Source of the DNA: Gemmatimonadaceae bacterium | GTDB lineage: Bacteria > Gemmatimonadota > Gemmatimonadetes > Gemmatimonadales > Gemmatimonadaceae | Length of the DNA: 6,649 bases | Direction: 5' to 3' | Assembly: GCA_013361745.1 (NCBI GenBank) | Contig: JABFXM010000588.1 | Location: 1-6,649, forward strand | Part shown: in pieces, positions 6,600-6,649 of the stretch | Layout of the letters: every line of letters starts with the position of its first letter | Numbering within the stretch: position 1 is the stretch's first letter | Position numbers and translations under genes: made by a program | The notes under the pieces: model-generated | What the model saw: the letters and a program-made list of their open reading frames with translations, nothing else | Databases searched by the model: none | What the model was told of the DNA's origin: nothing

Positions 6600-6649
6600 C
6601 GTCGCCTACGTCGCGCTTGGCTCGAACCTCGGTGACCGCGACGCGCACC
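6592..6649 (+). CDS. folK: 2-amino-4-hydroxy-6-hydroxymethyldihydropteridine pyrophosphokinase, N-terminal start (partial, cut by window end)
   Basis: A GTG at 6592, overlapping the folB stop by 8 bases, opens a frame that runs off the window. The 19 visible residues are VRDVAYVALGSNLGDRDAH. AYVALGSNLGDR is the diagnostic N-terminal motif of FolK (HPPK), which transfers pyrophosphate from ATP to the FolB product, 6-hydroxymethyl-7,8-dihydropterin, ahead of dihydropteroate synthase. The match is strong despite its shortness, and its place right after folB agrees. No clear Shine-Dalgarno sequence is seen, so translation is likely coupled to folB. Catalytic and ATP-binding residues lie beyond the window. 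Confidence 0.88.
   Translation, partial: MRDVAYVALGSNLGDRDAH

Overview
This is a very GC-rich, gene-dense bacterial window with every supported gene on the + strand. Order: the 3' end of trpB, a HEAT-repeat protein, an HD-GYP domain protein, trpA, a membrane chemoreceptor-like protein (MCP) with a GAF domain, folB, and the first codons of folK. The composition, the frequent GTG starts and the mix of biosynthetic and signalling genes suggest a soil- or sediment-type lineage. Gemmatimonadota is my best guess, with Myxococcota or another high-GC phylum as alternatives; this is inference from style and not a marker-based call.

Layout. Bases 1-134 encode the C-terminus of tryptophan synthase beta. 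Nine bases later comes a soluble 571-residue HEAT-repeat protein (144-1859). Its stop overlaps the start of a 492-residue HD-GYP protein (1856-3334) in an ATGA junction behind a strong GGAGGG ribosome site. The HD-GYP gene overlaps trpA (3303-4103) by 32 bases. The usually adjacent trpB and trpA genes are therefore separated by about 3.2 kb holding a two-gene signalling cassette, with no gap large enough for an independent promoter or terminator. After a 40-base gap comes a multi-pass membrane protein with GAF and MCP signalling domains (4144-6192). A 50-base gap then carries a good-looking promoter, followed by folB (6243-6599) and folK (from 6592, cut by the window end).

How the genes may work together. 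TrpA and TrpB form the alpha2-beta2 tryptophan synthase. FolB and FolK catalyse consecutive steps of folate synthesis. The HEAT and HD-GYP proteins appear to share a related N-terminal domain of about 130 residues, which I do not recognise. With their translational coupling, this suggests they act together, perhaps as a scaffold plus a cyclic-dinucleotide phosphodiesterase. The MCP-like protein has no che gene beside it in this window.

Most interesting points: (1) the signalling pair inside trpB-trpA; (2) the shared N-terminal domain of that pair; (3) a histidine-kinase-like H-box (HDLRTPL) at the GAF/MCP junction of the chemoreceptor-like protein; (4) a promoter placed so that the folB message would be leaderless, starting at its GTG codon. 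I see no RNA genes, mobile elements, CRISPR arrays or convincing terminators. No stretch over 300 bases lacks a gene.
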